Source of the DNA: Halocafeteria seosinensis
Taxonomy: Eukaryota > Sar > Bigyra > Bicosoecida
NCBI GenBank assembly: GCA_001687465.1
Contig: LVLI01000386.1
Coordinates: forward strand, 1-64,000
Direction: 5' to 3'
DNA: 64,000 nucleotides
The notes beneath the pieces were generated by a model, which saw only the letters and a program-made list of their open reading frames with translations, had not been told where the DNA came from and ran no database searches. This document shows, one piece after another, positions 38,101 to 50,109 of this stretch. The position numbers and the translations under genes are program-made. Within the stretch, counting starts at the first letter, position 1. Every line of letters starts with the position of its first letter.

Positions 38101-41100
38101 TCCAGTCATAGTGACATTACCAAATACAGCGATGACCTTGTTACCAAGATTTAGACCATTGGCAACAATGACGGCATCATCCCAACGGTTTCCATATACC
38201 CGGATCGTCGCGTTTCTCAATGGCTTTTCCGGAGTACCCATTTCCATCTCTCGCCATACAGTCATCGATTTAATGTTAAGCACACTATTCTCAGCAAAGC
38301 TTAGCTTTCCTTCGACAGAAACAGCTCCCAAAAGAGGAGTTTGGGTATCCAGTATAATATGTTTGTCTGCATCTATAGTCACATCCTCTCCTGTTTTTGG
38401 AAGGGTTCCATTAGACCATGCTGCGGGATCCGTCCAATTATACATGACCAGTCTCCCAGGTTGAGGAGGAGGGAGGCACATTTCCGGAAGCCATGGAAGA
38501 TTAGCATCTTCCGGAGGACACGTGATACGCTGCACCTCAAAGCGATGCTTGTCATGGTTGTTCGCTGTGGCGTTAACGTTATTTATCACTACAAGCCATG
38601 TGTTGTTGTCAAGTCCAGGGCCGCGCTCGATCCAGCCTGTACCGATAGGATCTGTATCCGGGGATGGCATACGGTCAGGTTGCCCCGGCTGTTCGAGTGA
38701 TGGTACTTCGATTTCTTCCACGCCCCCCGGGGCATATGTGACCTTGTTTCTCCAGCGGAAATCTATCCAGCTCATCTTTAACCCTATCCATTCCTTCATG
38801 ACCGACGAATCTCGGGCAATATATTCTGGTCTTCCGTAGCGGAATCTGAACTTTTGCCAGTCAATGAGCGTGTCGGGAGAAGCGTCATACCACTGACTTG
38901 TTACTAACGGCGCCAACCATCCATTGAACGATTTGGCCGTTCTTTGATATTCAATTTTGTCTGAAAACGTCACATTGTCGACGCGGCTGAATACGAGTGC
39001 TTTCCAGTTTAATTCCCGTGGGTAGTTTTCGTCGAGTGCCAGTCGCCGTACCCTTACTTCGCCGTCGCAGACGATACCGCTGTCGTACGTCCCAACAGAA
39101 TCTCTGGTACAATGAGGCCCTTCATTGAATTTGTAGTACGGAGTGGCAGTCCCATTAGGGTGTCCCGTGAGCGACCCGTCCAAATCCCAGAAGATCTGTT
39201 TCTTCGGCTCTGTCCATTCGGTACGCTGGTAGCTATTAAAAAATGCCATTTTCTCAAAACGAGTGGTAAATCCTCCTTGCTCCTCACCTAAGCAATCTAT
39301 GCACATAGAGATCGCGCCTTTATTCGCGTAGTTAACGATTGTAGCACCTGACACATGGAAATAGTCATCTTGAGGTCCGAATATGGCTTGGCGACCCATG
39401 GGGCTTCCTCTTTCGTTGACATTTCCCACGTATAGGCCATGCTTTATACCAGGAGTGTCAGTGCGATATTCTACCGGGAAAAATCTCCACATTTGTCCCA
39501 ATCCCAAATTCTCAATTATCTTGTGGTTAGTATGCTGCAGATCCCCGTTCCTGTATCCAAATATGCCATTGCCTCTGTTACGATAAGAAGTGAGGTTGTA
39601 GAACGTTTGAAGACGCCTAGGAGTATAAATCGGATAGATGCGTAAGCCATGCACACCACACGAGTGAGCAGTATTGTTGAAAAACTCGCCAAGATCCTCA
39701 TCATGCGGGACAACTGGGTGATGACTGGATGGGCCGTGAGGACGACCAGGAAGCTCATACCAATAGCCGTAATTCACAGATCCCGCAGCAACGTTGTGGC
39801 GCAAAAATTGGGTGGGCCCTGCCATCCAAAAGCAGGCGGGAGAGCTATCGCTATTGATGCCCATCTGTAATGGGAGGGTCCAGACTACAAGATTTTCCTC
39901 CGTCGGGTTAAACTTTTCCACGCCATCTTCGAAAAATATAGTATGCCCTTTTACCTTGTAAGCCACGTTGTGGCTTGTGGTGAAGTGGTTAGTGCCATGT
40001 ATGGTAACTGCTCGTTGAAGGGCATGATGAATGGAATTACTCTTTACGTAGCTGTGACCGTTGTCACCGGCCATGTGACTGTGAGTGCAGTATCGACCTA
40101 ACCGACCTCCTTGGCCGCACGAGGTCAACTCAACGTTTTCGACACGATAATATCCCCCGTGGGCCACCATTGTATGCCCACCAAAGACCTGTTTCCTGCT
40201 GTTTTCATCACCCTGAACGACCACGTTTCTATTCAACAGTCCAACTTCAGCACGCATATGTACATCAGAATGCCCGTATTTCTCAGCTCTAAAGATCTCC
40301 ACCCCGTGCGTGTTCTTGAAACTTCCCTTGATCTTGATGCATCTTGGCCCACATACGCTTTCTACCTCAACCTCTTCAGTATCTTCAAAATTATGACCAT
40401 TACTAGTGACAATCAGTTGATCACCTACGCCGAAGTCGACGTCTTCGGCCGTGCGGATCTCATTGTCACCAGCATTGGCCGTCGACTCCAAAAATGTCCA
40501 ACTTCGTATACGAGTCTTGCCATGAAGATCCAAATATCCGATTTCATCTGGGGCTGGATTGTTGTTGTGTCCATGGCCAACGTTGGCACCCTTATTGAAT
40601 ACAGCCAGAACCTTCGCTCCTACATTTGGAATCTCTACAGATTTCCATCTGTCTCCATGGAGCGTGATAACAGCGCGATGTAAAAACGGAGATTCTTCAG
40701 TGCCCACTTCGAACCTACCTCCGTTTATAAGTATGTAGTTCGCATCTAAGGATAGATCCTGGTTGTCAAATATCAACTCTCCCTCTACTAGCAAAACCCA
40801 CAGTATAGGGGTCGACTGATCCAGGAGGACGGTTTGACCTCTTGGAATATAAACAGTGTCGTTAAACACAGGGAAGTCACCAAAGTTCCACGTAGCTGGC
40901 TCCGACCAACGGTCAAGGTATCGGAAAACAGTCGTTGTAGCATGAAGAGCTATGCCGGCTCCAGCGATATTTACTTCTACAGTATTACGCTGCACCCGGT
41001 CTCTCTTGCCTGTAACACAGGAAATTGAAGACGAATTTGCTGCAGTTACGGTACATCGAACTCCGTTTAGTCGAATATCAACATCTTCAACGTTTGTAGT

Positions 41101-44100
41101 AAAGCCAGATCCGGCAATTGTAACCTCCGTTCCACCGTCGGAAGTCCCATTGCTCGGACTAATGCTCTCAATGAACGGAGTTCTCGAAACAGAATATAAA
41201 ACTTGGGAACTCGAAGTAGCTGAAGCAGAGTTACCGCTCTTGCAATGCATCTCAACCCTCACATCGCATTCACTGGAAGTCGAGAGGAGAAACCCTTCGA
41301 ATTCCAAATCAGCCAAGTCGCATCGACCATTTTTCGGGCCACTATACCGGAAATATCGGTACCCATTTTGGCCATCAATGTTAATCGTATTCCAACCTTC
41401 AACTACATTGGACCCAACAACGGCTATTTCTTCCCAGTTCGTATCATCAGCAGATCCTTCAAAAACTCCACCAATCATTGCAGCTGTTTGTCTGTAGGAG
41501 GGATAGAACCGAATCTTAGTGAGTCTGCCCTCAAGAGCAGTCCCAACATCGAGTCCAACATAGCAAGCGCTGCTGTAGTCCTGAAACTCAGTGGACAGGT
41601 CACCATCAAAAGCAGATGCGGAGTTTCCTTGTGATCCAAACGTAGAACCAGTCAAAATTTTCGGAAGGTAATGACTAAACGTGCCGAGAGCATCGGAAGT
41701 CACAAGAGTAGGCGCCACGCACTCGATTTTTCCAGACTCAACAATACGAAGCGCGCATTCGTGACCACACAGGGTAACTCTTGGAACCGGATTATGACAA
41801 GATCTTTCGCGAGTAGAACCGTTTCCGAGACGCGTTTCAGCCTTGATTCCATCCAGCGCAGGCCAACCGTGGCCAGAGATTTCAAGGATTTTGCCGCCCC
41901 CTACACCAATCTCAATGCTCGCAGTCATCGAAATCTCGATTTGCACCGATACAGGGGAAGGCACCAGCACTTGTCCTCTATCCCCGAGAATAAACTCAAC
42001 ATCGAAGCTCCCCGCGGGAGAGTCCCCAACGACGCATTCAACTCGCGTCGAGTTCCAAAACCTGATACTGCAGTCTACGTCTCCAATGCTAATATATGTA
42101 CCATCACTCATGCTTTCGGGAAAGATTCCCGAGATAACCAAGTTGCTTCCTTTGTGAACAACTTGCGGATCTACACCTGCCGCTTCAAGTGTCAATGTGT
42201 CTTTGTAGGTGTATGAATTAGACAATACCACTGATGTTTGGCTTTCAATCTCTTGTCCCACTGCTCCAGCACTCGCCATAGCAGTTGTACTGGCTGTCGG
42301 GGTCACTGTTCCGCTACCGCTCACACTGGCCGTTGATGTTGGTGTCCTTGTGACACTTGCGATGGAGGTGCCAGTCCCTGATACACTCGCTGTCGGACTT
42401 GAAGTCCTGCTCGGGCTCACTGGGGGAGCGGGAGACGGAGTTGCTGTATCATTGGGTCCTTTAAGAGCCCGCATATTCACATTTGCGAGGATTCGACGAT
42501 GGTGCCCACCGCCTCTATTTTCCTCATCATCCTCATCTGTGCCAATACTTATGCGAATTTTTGGGACATGTTGATCTTTACCACTATTCTTAGCTGGAGT
42601 AAAGACAGTTAGCCGTTGGAAACTGCTTGCAATTATACCCGCTCTCTTATCGTCGAAATGAATGATATTTTCAGAAGAGACAGCTGAAAATCCTCGGCCC
42701 TCTAAAGTAACCCAATGCCCGCCGTGAAACGAGCCAGCAGCTGAGCTGATCGAGTCAATATGGAGGGAGTAGCCGATTTCGAATGGGCACACAGCGACTC
42801 CATACTTCGTATTTAGACGGATAGAATGGTTTCCTGCTCGATTGTACGGAAGAGTGCACACCAGTCGTTGATTAGTAGAAGACAGCTCCTCAATTACACA
42901 AGTCTCGGATCCCACAGTCACTTTAGACTGATTATCAAGCAATAAATTTCCGTTAATGATCAGTTGTCCACCAGGTTGATTACTGCGTTGCTCAATGTTA
43001 TCACAGGTAGGCGTAGACTCGTTGCTGAAGAGGAAGCCGCAAGAACCAGCGCAAACTGCAGGGGTTCGGCTGCGGCGAACTTCGATGGTGGCATTGGTTG
43101 CATGTCCATCAACTAGCTTCCTAACAGCGCTGGTTCTGCAAATGATCTCTTCGTCGGAAACACTTTGAATATGGCATACTACCCAATCTTTCTGCTCTGT
43201 ATCTAGGTTTATCCTCACCTCTGTGCGGACAAGATCCTCACCAAATCCCATCCCAAACAGGTGAAGCATTTGGCCACCTTCAAAGGAGCCTTCGTATTGT
43301 GACAGACTCTCCAAGCGATACCCAGTGTCGATTGTATTCGATTGCGCATCGGCATATCCGAGGGAGCCAATGTGAATAAGCGGTTCAATTGGAGTCTGTG
43401 GCATTGGTTCAGGCTCCCCGCGTGTGAGAACACATCTCACTGTGCTTGCAGTGTAGTTGAGGGTGGGATTTTGGCAAAAGCGCGAGCCAATTTGCACATA
43501 AATTTCCAAATTAGTTCCCTCTCCCGCATTCGTTAAGTGGAATTGCACTATTCCACTTGTAGCGGCACTCAGCTTTGACGGAACGATAGATACAATCTTC
43601 CATGTTAATTCGTCTTTGTAATAGTAGATCTCGTCATGTTGTTCTCCATTAATTTCAATGGTGGCATCGACATCTGAATTAGTGAAATTGAGAACGCTCG
43701 GGGTCCGAATCGACAGCACACGATGGGAAGATGTCACGATTTCTGCTGGTAAGCGGGCACCGCCGTCACTGAGAACCATAACAACTCTGTTTGCGCTACC
43801 ATTGTTCTTGGTAAAAAATCCTGTTCCGCTAATGTTTAGTATCGTTCCTCCAGCCAAAGATCCTTTTAACGGGCTGACACTGAACACGTCCATACTAATA
43901 TCAACAGTCGAATTCTTGTTGGTGGCCGTTCCACGTCCCTCTCCAACGATTACCTCCACTAGATGCTTCCCGGTATTCGTATCTTGAAGAGTGCAAACCA
44001 ATGTACTAGTGCTTGCAGAGGTGACATTGCATTTTCCTTCACCAACAATTATGTCATTTTTCCGAATATCTCCTAAGAAGCCGCTTCCAGTTACAGTCAA

Positions 44101-46642
44101 TGTGTCCCCTACTACAGCAGTGCTAGGGTTCACGGATTCAATAACTGGGGTGAGTTGTCGGCTATAACTCCATGTGCATCCGTCGCCATTATTATCACTG
44201 AAGACATTGCAGGAGCTTACAATCCCGTTAACACTAGCCCTCACACTGCCAGGTTCTACAGTGGGAAGTTCAAACCAATCCATTGGAACGGTCGGATAGA
44301 ACACATCATCTGCGTTGCCTTGCTGAATTGTTCTGATATCAATATAGACGTCTGCTCCTGTAAGATGAGAAGTGTCGGCCTCTAGCTGCGGTACGTCATC
44401 GTAGGGGCGGAAAAACCAGACGCGATAGCGCCTACCGAAATCGGCATTATTGTCCTCGATAGAGACTGTTACGTCGTCGACATTGGGAAGGGACTCCAAT
44501 GCACTCTCAATGGAAGAATCCGATTCATCATACTTTATTTGCCGACTACATTCTCCATCGAAACAGAGCTGATATTTTCCTCGAACAGGTGGACGGGCTT
44601 CTCTAACACGGTTCTCATCGGTGATTTCCCGGGTTCTGTTTTCAATAGTGGTCAAGCTGGTGGGGTCTCCATTGACATACTCCAAGGAAATTAGAGGGAA
44701 GCTGGTGAATGTCGGACATTGAAAAGTGAAAAGCAACGAATAGCCGGAAAAGCCTTGAGCGTCTTCAGTAGTTTTCAATTTGGCGGTAACATCGTTACAA
44801 CCCAGCCTGCCATCGTCCCGGTCTCCACACATGCTCAAAGGACTATTAGCCGTAAGTCGTTCAACAAAATCGCTCGCTCTCTCTTCGATATCTGCTGTTG
44901 ATGCACTAAGATCGATGACAAACGTTTTACAAAGCAACCTGTCGGCACGAGCTAACAGAAATGAACCATCCTTTATACCAAATAGCACTATCTCTTGTTG
45001 CTCAAAAGTTGTATTGCTCTTGATCTCCCACTCTTGTAGCTCATAGACGCTTTGATCAGATCTGAGATGGAACTGGTCTTGAGAAGCATTGTGAATTCTC
45101 AGACCCACTTGAAAGTAGTCAAGGTGCACCTCATCAACCTGAAGGCCAGCTACGAAATACCGGTCACCCGCATTCAGCCAGATCGGTTCAGAGATTTGTG
45201 TGGACCTCTCATGGAAGGAATTTGTCGAAAACATGCTTATCGCCATGGAGTCACTCGATAAATTCGTACGACTCTGATCAGAGGAAATATACAAGGCAGT
45301 GTACCCATGCCCGGCAAGGTACCAGCTATAGTACGTAGATATTGGAGGAGAGAAAATCCCCTGGATCAGTTGATCTCGGTCATGCCAAGCGCGATCCGGG
45401 CTATAGGACCAGCCACCAGTGAACTGGTCCGTTTGTATATCCCGTCGGTAAATTCGAGGATTGTTTTGCAGATAATGCTGCAAGTCTTTTACACGTTCAC
45501 GATACGACGTGACAGTCATCCCGCGGCCCGGTGACCCTGGTGTAGAACTGTAAGACGATGGGACGCGGGAAGTTACGCATACAACTGTCTGAGGGTCTGC
45601 AAATTCATCAACTTCTGGCTCCTCTACAGCTTGCACCTCACACGGGAACCCTCCTAGCGTTATTTCGTTTGCCTTGGCCTCGTAACTGAAGCCGTACCCC
45701 TTAATTGTTATCTTAGCACCTCCATTCAGTCCACCTTCATTGGAAGAAATGCTCGTAATGTGGGGATGCAAAGTATAATGAAAGGGCTGTCCATCTAGTC
45801 CGACCTGCCCAGACCATCGGCCGTAATGAGGTTCACCATACCCTACCGTGGGGTGATCCACGCGTATGGTGGCGTTGTGTCTCCCCACGGGCCCGTTCAG
45901 CACCAGACATTGCACCCAGCTATGGGGGTGTACCCTTCCTTTCTGGAAGTCACATTTAAGACCGGCAAGCTCCCCACTGTAGTCGTCCACGTTGTTAGAG
46001 CGAAGAACGCCATCGAGGGACAGAAGAGACCCAGCGTGGCCTCCTAAACTGTGCCGGTACACCAAAGGAGTCCAACCCCATCGGTGCAAGAATTGGCAGT
46101 TCCAGCGCGTCTTGCAGTTCGCAAAGCTAGCAAACCCCAATCCAATGGTTTGAACCGATACAATTACGTTGCCATCATCGCCTGTACGAGCGAACCAAGA
46201 CCAGGGTGAACGCGTCTAATAAGCGACATACGGGAGAGTCCTTACCTAATGGCGGAGCGTAACAGACAATTTGGTTTTGATTGGTGAAATAGTCGTCAAT
46301 TGCGCAAATATTGTTTCCGAAAAACACCGTCGTAAAGTAATTTTGGCCAGTTTCTTCAAATCCCGCGGGTCCATTCTGGACGAACCCTCGACCTTCAATG
46401 GTTACCTGAACGAAGAATATGAACAGCATTTCGTAAAATACGCACTGAATGGGAAACCGAATTGAACTTGAATCGGGGAGGCTTACTCTGGTTCCTCCGG
46501 CGACGGACCCTCGTTGGGGGTTGATGCTATGAATCACTTGACCTTCTACCGAGTAGGTCGCATACGCGAGCAACGACCCCATGGCCACCCACACCATCAC
46601 GTTCCTTTGCTGACCAACGATCTTCATCATCATCCTTCTCAT
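35101..46642 (-). CDS. Fibrocystin-L-like giant membrane protein, copy B (3 exons)
   Basis: Exons 46642-46487, 46405-46246 and 46181-35101, with introns of 81 and 64 nt, give 3,798 aa. It is collinear with copy A over its whole length: signal peptide (core VMVWVAMGSLLAYATYSVEG), first TIG (INPQRGSVAGGTR), PA14-like region (TDQFTGGWSYSPDRAWHDRD), TIG series, Ser/Thr/Pro linker, F5/8C-like domain, TIG, G8 domain 1 (WSEPATWNFGDFPVFNDTV), beta-helix, G8 domain 2 (WTDPAAWSNGTLPKTGEDV), beta-helix, transmembrane helix (TVLAIMVVAGVAAVSVVAVY) and a cytoplasmic tail with the shared LRVATRYDVTA and PRSSVVG motifs. It keeps a second intron that copy A lacks. The start has several possible ATGs (MRRMMMKI); the first in frame is used. 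The extracellular cores are much more alike than the two juxtamembrane regions and tails. Family membership is seen in the sequence; ligand and localisation are unknown. Confidence 0.9.
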
Positions 46643-48250
46643 TCTCCCTGAAAAACTGCGCGAGAAATGGAAAACAAAAAATGATTAAAAAAAAAAGGAG
46701 TATAAGACAAGGGAAAAGAGCCAGAAGACAAGAGAGAGCCAGTTGCGAGGAATCCCACACTTCCAGAATTCCTCTCCTTTCTGCCCACAGTAAATCCCTA
46801 CTACAAGATCCACTGAACCAATCCATGGAAATACCTCAGTCTCTTACCTTTTCAAAAGCGCTTTATGTGTTTGATACGAGGTAAAATAGAGAAAACTGGA
46901 CTTGAATAGACAAGGGTCCCAGCACCTCTTTTGTTCTCTTCGATTTCCCCTTTGCGTCGCCCCTCCGGAAAAAACCGAACGGAGAATGCACCGGTAGAGG
47001 AAAATGAAGGAATCAAAGGCGTTTACACCTTTGATTCTCTAATTCCTTTTCCGGAACAGTAGCTCGAAAGCCTCTCTACAGCGATTGATGGAAAACCAAC
47101 ACGTAGAGAATTTGAATACATTCTTTCGACGGCCTTCCTGAAAGTGCGGTTGCTGGCGAGCTAGGCTTCTTGTGCGACTTGGGCCTTCTGAACTGCCTTA
47201 CCGGAACACTTCCCAGCCAGAAGCAAAGTTTCCTGCCGTAAGCGTTGCTAATGCGCATCGTTTTGATACAGTTTAATGCAAACTGGGGTAGAGAAATGCG
47301 AACTCGGTTCAAGAGTACTCGCCAGGAAGTAATCGGGCTTCTTCCATACAACCGCCACATGCGTGCGGGCCTCCACAAGCCCGCTGCATCTTCAAGCAGA
47401 TTCCTACTCCGAACTCAACCGTCCGACGGAGCATGGCCCATGGGGCGATACAGAACGAGGAAAATTGCTTTTCCAGTTTAGGTGTACAGTACACCCTGTA
47501 GAGGAGGTCTCGGTTGGCTCCTTACCATTGCTGTCGTAGATGCAAGACAAAAGGAGAAAGTAGCTCCCCAAGGAGCTTGGCAATCGTATTGACCCCATTA
47601 TGGACGCTCCCATAGAAGGGCGCCTTTCATGTATGCAGTTAACAGGCCAATCATGAGGTCATACTGTTTCTTTTCCAAGCGTGGTGAGAAGCAATTGCAG
47701 GATTCTCACCAGTCAACCAACGCATTAGTCCGAGCGGAGTATGAGCCACCTATGTAACCACCAATACCCCGGGTCCGCTTTGTAGGAGAAGCAAGCCAAT
47801 GTGCACCACGGACCAAAGATGCTACTGCTGTAAGGAGCTGCATCTTCAGTATATCGTATGGACTGGATGCGCTCACCGTTCGCTGGAGGTTAGCACAAGC
47901 ACATATATTAGCACTTTATACAACGAATCATATCACATGAAATTGCTATTGGATGGATATATACACCGGTAATGACATACCGTAATGTGTCCTTGTGAAG
48001 CCGAGATTGCGCAAGCAACTTGAAGTGTTACTCAACGAAGTACCACGTTAACGCTTTCATGCTCATTGCTCCCGAAACACACGCATTCTACCCTATGGTA
48101 TTGGTATCGAAGACGGCTGAGAAAAAGCGCTAAATAAGATTGCCTCATGTGCTAACAGAGTTGGGGTTATGGGCGTCAATGGTGGTGTGGTAAACGCAGT
48201 GGAAACCCGTGAGTGCCGTTTAGTAGCGTTGAAGCTCGTCCTCATCGGTC
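46643..48250. other. Intergenic stretch between divergent genes
   Basis: The region lies upstream of copy B and of the ankyrin/FN3 gene, so it should hold both promoters. It includes an A-rich run (46684-46696) just upstream of copy B and the hairpin at 47010-47037. Short open frames at 47076-47613 (minus) show no recognisable family. Confidence 0.5.
47010..47037. repeat. Perfect 10-bp hairpin
   Basis: GAATCAAAGG (47010-47019) and CCTTTGATTC (47028-47037) are exact reverse complements with an 8-nt loop. It sits about 370 nt upstream of the copy B start. It could be a terminator-like or protein-binding palindrome; nothing in the sequence decides. Confidence 0.5.
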
Positions 48251-50109
48251 ATGATGGCCTCTACTAAATCCCGGTCTCTTTCTTCGCGCTCCAAAACCAC
48301 AAAGAAGAAGGTCAAGACCAAGCTCTCTACCCCATCGTTGCTATCCGAGGATAACGAGCCAGACATCTTCAAATGCGCTTGGACTGGTTCGGTGAAGAAG
48401 GCGCAGCGAGTCGCCCAACATGACCCATCGGAACTGTGCCAACGGGACACGACCTTCCTTGGGGTAAGAGAACCATTCTTGGATGACTTGAGAACCTGGT
48501 TTTTATGTCATAACCGTATTCTCACTTTTGCTTGCAGGAAGGAAATACTCCTCTTCACTATGCAAGCTACAGAGGAATGGTGAAGTTTGTCGAATTCCTG
48601 CTCCAATACCCTCAAGTCCAAGAAAACATCGATTGCCGTAACGATGAGGGATGCACTCCCTTGTTTTCAGCATGTCAGCAAAATCAGTATCAAACTGTTC
48701 TAGCACTCTTAGAAAAAGGAGCAAATCCTTTGAAGCAAGCTTCGTCAAAATTAACTCCTGCGGACGTGGCTTCTGACGCTGGGATAGTGGGCCTCTTTGT
48801 TGACCCGCAGTTTTACAGGAAAATATCGATGGAGTGGAAAGGGGACGATTCAACAGCGGGGAGAGATCAACGGAAGATAGGGCTGTACGCTCAATTACAT
48901 CCTCCTGCACCGCCTTGCCCTCCGTCGCTCACAATACAGGGCCGCACTGCATGCATTTCGTGGAAGAATTCCTCAACCACATCCGACAGCGGGAAAGATA
49001 TGCAGCAACTCAGCAATAAAGCTGTTACTGTACAACTTTTGAGACTGATTGAGGACAACGAATACTATTGTCACGATCCGCCACCACCGCAACAGCAGGT
49101 AAGCCCCATCCGACGGGGGACTCTAGTGCCAAGCCATACCAGTGTTTCTTGTTGTTTGTAACAGGCCTCCAGATTCAGAACAACGTACAACTGGCCATGG
49201 TTCAGAAGCACAGAAGAAGGCGTATACGTACGAACGTCTTGCTACCGTAGGAGAAACACCGACCCTGTAAACGCAGCGGTAGTAAAGGCGTTTATCGCTT
49301 ACTCGCATGAATTCACCAAGGTTAGAGATGACAGGCTGTCGGCCTTAACTATTTAGTTTGGCAACGACCTCTGCTCAATCTGCAGTTCCCTTTCCAATTC
49401 TCTCTTGGTGCTACATACACTGCCCGAGTAGCCTTCTGTAATGCAGTAGGGGAGGGTAGCTTCAGCGCGGCGTCGGAACCGATAGTATACGCGAGAGGTA
49501 AGTTCTAAAAAGTGGGTACTCAGAGACTCGAACAAGAGTGCTTCAAAACATCACGAGAATCCTACTGCAGTTCCAAGAAGACCAAGAGCCCCCAAATTAG
49601 CTAGGACATACCTAGGAAATTCCATTCCACAAGTTGGAATAGTAGAACTACAATGGAGAAATAGCCTAACAAATAAGGGCTGTGGAGGATCAGCCATCGA
49701 GACATGGACCATTACAGCGTATCAGGTTCCGGCTAGCTCCAAGGCACAGCCCCCGCTGCTCGTCAGGCAATTCGGCGGGTCCACATTGTATGGGAAAGTC
49801 GACGGGCTACCCACTGGAGTCAGCGTCGCATTTACTGTAAGCTTGATTGAATCAACCAATACACTAGTCCTCTTGAATGCACCTATTGAATTGCAGATTA
49901 CTGCAAAGAACTTCATTGGAACATCACCGGAAAGTGAGGTTTTATCGGTATCAATTCCGGCGGCCCCGTCGCAGGAGTGTTCATCGGAGACCAAAGATAC
50001 GAGTTTCAGTCAAGAGAATGTATCCGAAGAGAAGTACAGAGACAGTGTCACGGTCGTCAAAGTGTCGGAGCAAGAGAAAGAAAATCTCAGGGAGCAAGCC
50101 TCAACCTAG
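48251..50109 (+). CDS. Ankyrin-repeat / fibronectin type III protein (about 6 exons)
   Basis: Supported exons: 48251-48463, 48538-49098, 49165-(49266 or 49320), 49386-49497, 49571-49836 and 49897-50109, with introns mostly 60-74 nt. A basic N-terminus (SRSKTTKKKVKTK) leads into ankyrin repeats (TPLHYASYRGMVKFVEFLL, TPLFSACQQNQYQTVLALLEKGANP). Two fibronectin-III-like domains follow. The first ends FQFSLGATYTARVAFCNAVGEGSFS. The second begins RAPKLARTYL and, after removal of a 60-nt intron, ends VSVAFTITAKNFIGTSPESEVL. The tail is acidic and hydrophilic. The third exon is uncertain: its frame reads poorly, and two donor sites fit (AAG|GTTAGA gives a normal 65-nt intron, CCT|GTAAAC gives 119 nt). 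A scaffold or adaptor role is a guess from the domains. Its stop overlaps the stop of the convergent LRR gene. Confidence 0.78.
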
